Positions 33,423-34,121 of a stretch of DNA of 34,121 nt are shown piece after piece. The stretch comes from JBCCJA01 sp039045975. Its GTDB lineage: Bacteria; Planctomycetota; Planctomycetia; Planctomycetales; Planctomycetaceae. The stretch covers positions 1 through 34,121 of the forward strand of contig JBCCJA010000040.1 of assembly GCA_039045975.1 (NCBI GenBank), read 5' to 3'. The notes under the pieces were generated by a model that did not search any database, was not told where the DNA came from, and was given only the letters and a program-made list of their open reading frames with translations. Each line of letters opens with the position of its first letter. Within the stretch, counting starts at the first letter, position 1. The position numbers were made by a program, and so were the translations under genes.

Positions 33423-33953
33423 ATGAGCCGCAGAATACTTGTAGTTTTAGTTGCCTCTTTTCTGCTCTCGATCGCCGGCCCGGCCGTCGCGCAGATTCGG
33501 CCTGACTCTTACGATTCGGCACCGCCCGCCGAACCGCCCTATTACCGGGTGCGGTACGAGGCGTCGTCGGTCGACGGCGAGTTGGACCTCGCGGTGCAAT
33601 ATACCGTTTGGATCCCGCCGTCGGTCGACAGACTTCGCGGCGTGATCGTGCATCAACACGGTTGCGGCCATTGGTCGGCGAGCACGGGGATGACCGGGGC
33701 GTACGACCTGCACTGGCAGGCCCTGGCGATCAAGCATGACTGTGCCCTGTTCTCGGCCGCCTACGTAATCGCCGTGGGCGAAAGTTGCTTGCGGTGGCGC
33801 GATCCCGCTCGCGGCTCTGAGGCTGCGTTTCTGAGGTCGCTCGAAGAACTCGGACAGATCAGCGGGGACGGCGAGCTGGCAGACGTGCCGTGGGCGCTAT
33901 GGGGACACAGCGGCGGCGGACACTGGGTCGCCGGGTGCCCCACCCATACCTGA
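33423..33953 (+). pseudogene. Secreted alpha/beta hydrolase, interrupted after the nucleophile elbow
   Basis: The reading frame gives 176 residues before a stop. It has a signal peptide (ILVVLVASFLLSIAGPAVAQ, cleavage near 24) and an esterase-like fold start: LAVQYTVWIPPSVDRLRGVI, VHQHGCGHWSAS (oxyanion-hole region), WQALAIKHDCALFSAAYV and the nucleophile elbow WGHSGGGHWVAG. The Ser of GHSGG is the expected nucleophile. After HWVAG the frame enters repeat copy 4 and stops with PTHT, so the Asp and His of the triad and the whole C-terminal half are missing. Similar secreted planctomycete hydrolases are about twice this length. The high GC shows it belongs to the core genome. Confidence 0.85.
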
Positions 33954-34121
33954 ACCCCGGGTGGTCCAGCCGTTCTCGGCTGGATCGCGCAGCGACAGGA
34001 CGCCGCGCCGTACGGGTGACTCTGCCATGCGACACCGCGGGACATAGGAACGCGTACGGCGCGGCTTCTTGTGCCTGCGGCATCCGGCCGCGGGGCGGCC
34101 GGACCACCCGAGCCGGGTGCC
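33930..34121 (-). repeat. Palindromic repeat, copy 4 (orientation B), inserted in the hydrolase gene
   Basis: The core 33958-34110 is 153 bases, the same length as copy 2 and almost identical to it, with ends CGGGTGGTCC/GGACCACCCG. The family 20-mer is at 34068-34087 in reverse complement. GCCGGGTGCC occurs at both 33930-33939 and 34112-34121. This could be a target-site duplication, or the leader of a further copy as at the copy 2-3 junction. The window ends here. Confidence 0.88.

Noticed and set aside
31896..34121. The repeat cluster as a CRISPR array
   Set aside because: Units are ~150 bp, occur in both orientations, and have no regular short spacers; no cas genes are present.

Overview
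The window looks like chromosomal DNA of a high-GC member of the Planctomycetota. The strongest lineage markers are the adjacent PSCyt1/DUF1549/DUF1553 and DUF1501 genes, a DUF1080 (3-keto-disaccharide hydrolase type) protein, a DUF2237 protein, and a set of small proteins at the left end that I know only from planctomycetes. Start codons are often not preceded by a clear Shine-Dalgarno sequence, which also fits the group. I cannot assign a genus from the sequence alone.

Layout. 1-2500: a leftward group of a CxxC mini-protein, a conserved orphan, a lipoprotein and a Uma2-type nuclease. 2700-7600: a rightward flagellar and regulatory block, flhA - flhF - small membrane protein - fliA-type sigma factor, closed by a perfect 46-bp palindrome. 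7744-9953: inorganic pyrophosphatase, a secreted orphan and a lactonase-like beta-propeller. 9967-10922: a leftward hpt-DUF2237 pair with overlapping stop and start codons. 11137-11221: tRNA-Leu(TAA). 11291-13844: two divergent outer-membrane porin-like genes, the leftward one apparently truncated and chimeric. 14179-16954: a leftward two-component system whose kinase carries discoidin-like extracellular domains. 17134-21126: a divergent PSCyt1/DUF1553 + DUF1501 operon. 21570-24918: tRNA-Leu(GAG), a STAS protein overlapping a serine beta-lactamase-like hydrolase, a GT2 glycosyltransferase and tRNA-Thr(CGT) with a terminator. 25171-30869: lipoamide dehydrogenase, a DUF1080 protein with an apparent nonsense-truncated tail, chorismate synthase, a ParE-type toxin-antitoxin pair and a class I aminotransferase.

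30880-34121 is different. It is an accessory stretch with two visibly AT-richer orphan genes, a REP-like inverted repeat on its left side, and at least four copies of a ~150-bp, highly structured palindromic repeat family on its right side. One copy interrupts a secreted alpha/beta-hydrolase gene directly after its nucleophile elbow.

Together the middle genes suggest an envelope and nutrient-sensing neighbourhood: porins, a carbohydrate-binding-type sensor kinase and its regulator, and the secreted PSCyt/DUF1501 pair. The flanks are housekeeping genes. I see no CRISPR array, no rRNA, no phage module and no intact transposase. The items most worth a second look are the repeat family, the porin chimera, the DUF1080 stop codon and the discoidin sensor kinase locus.
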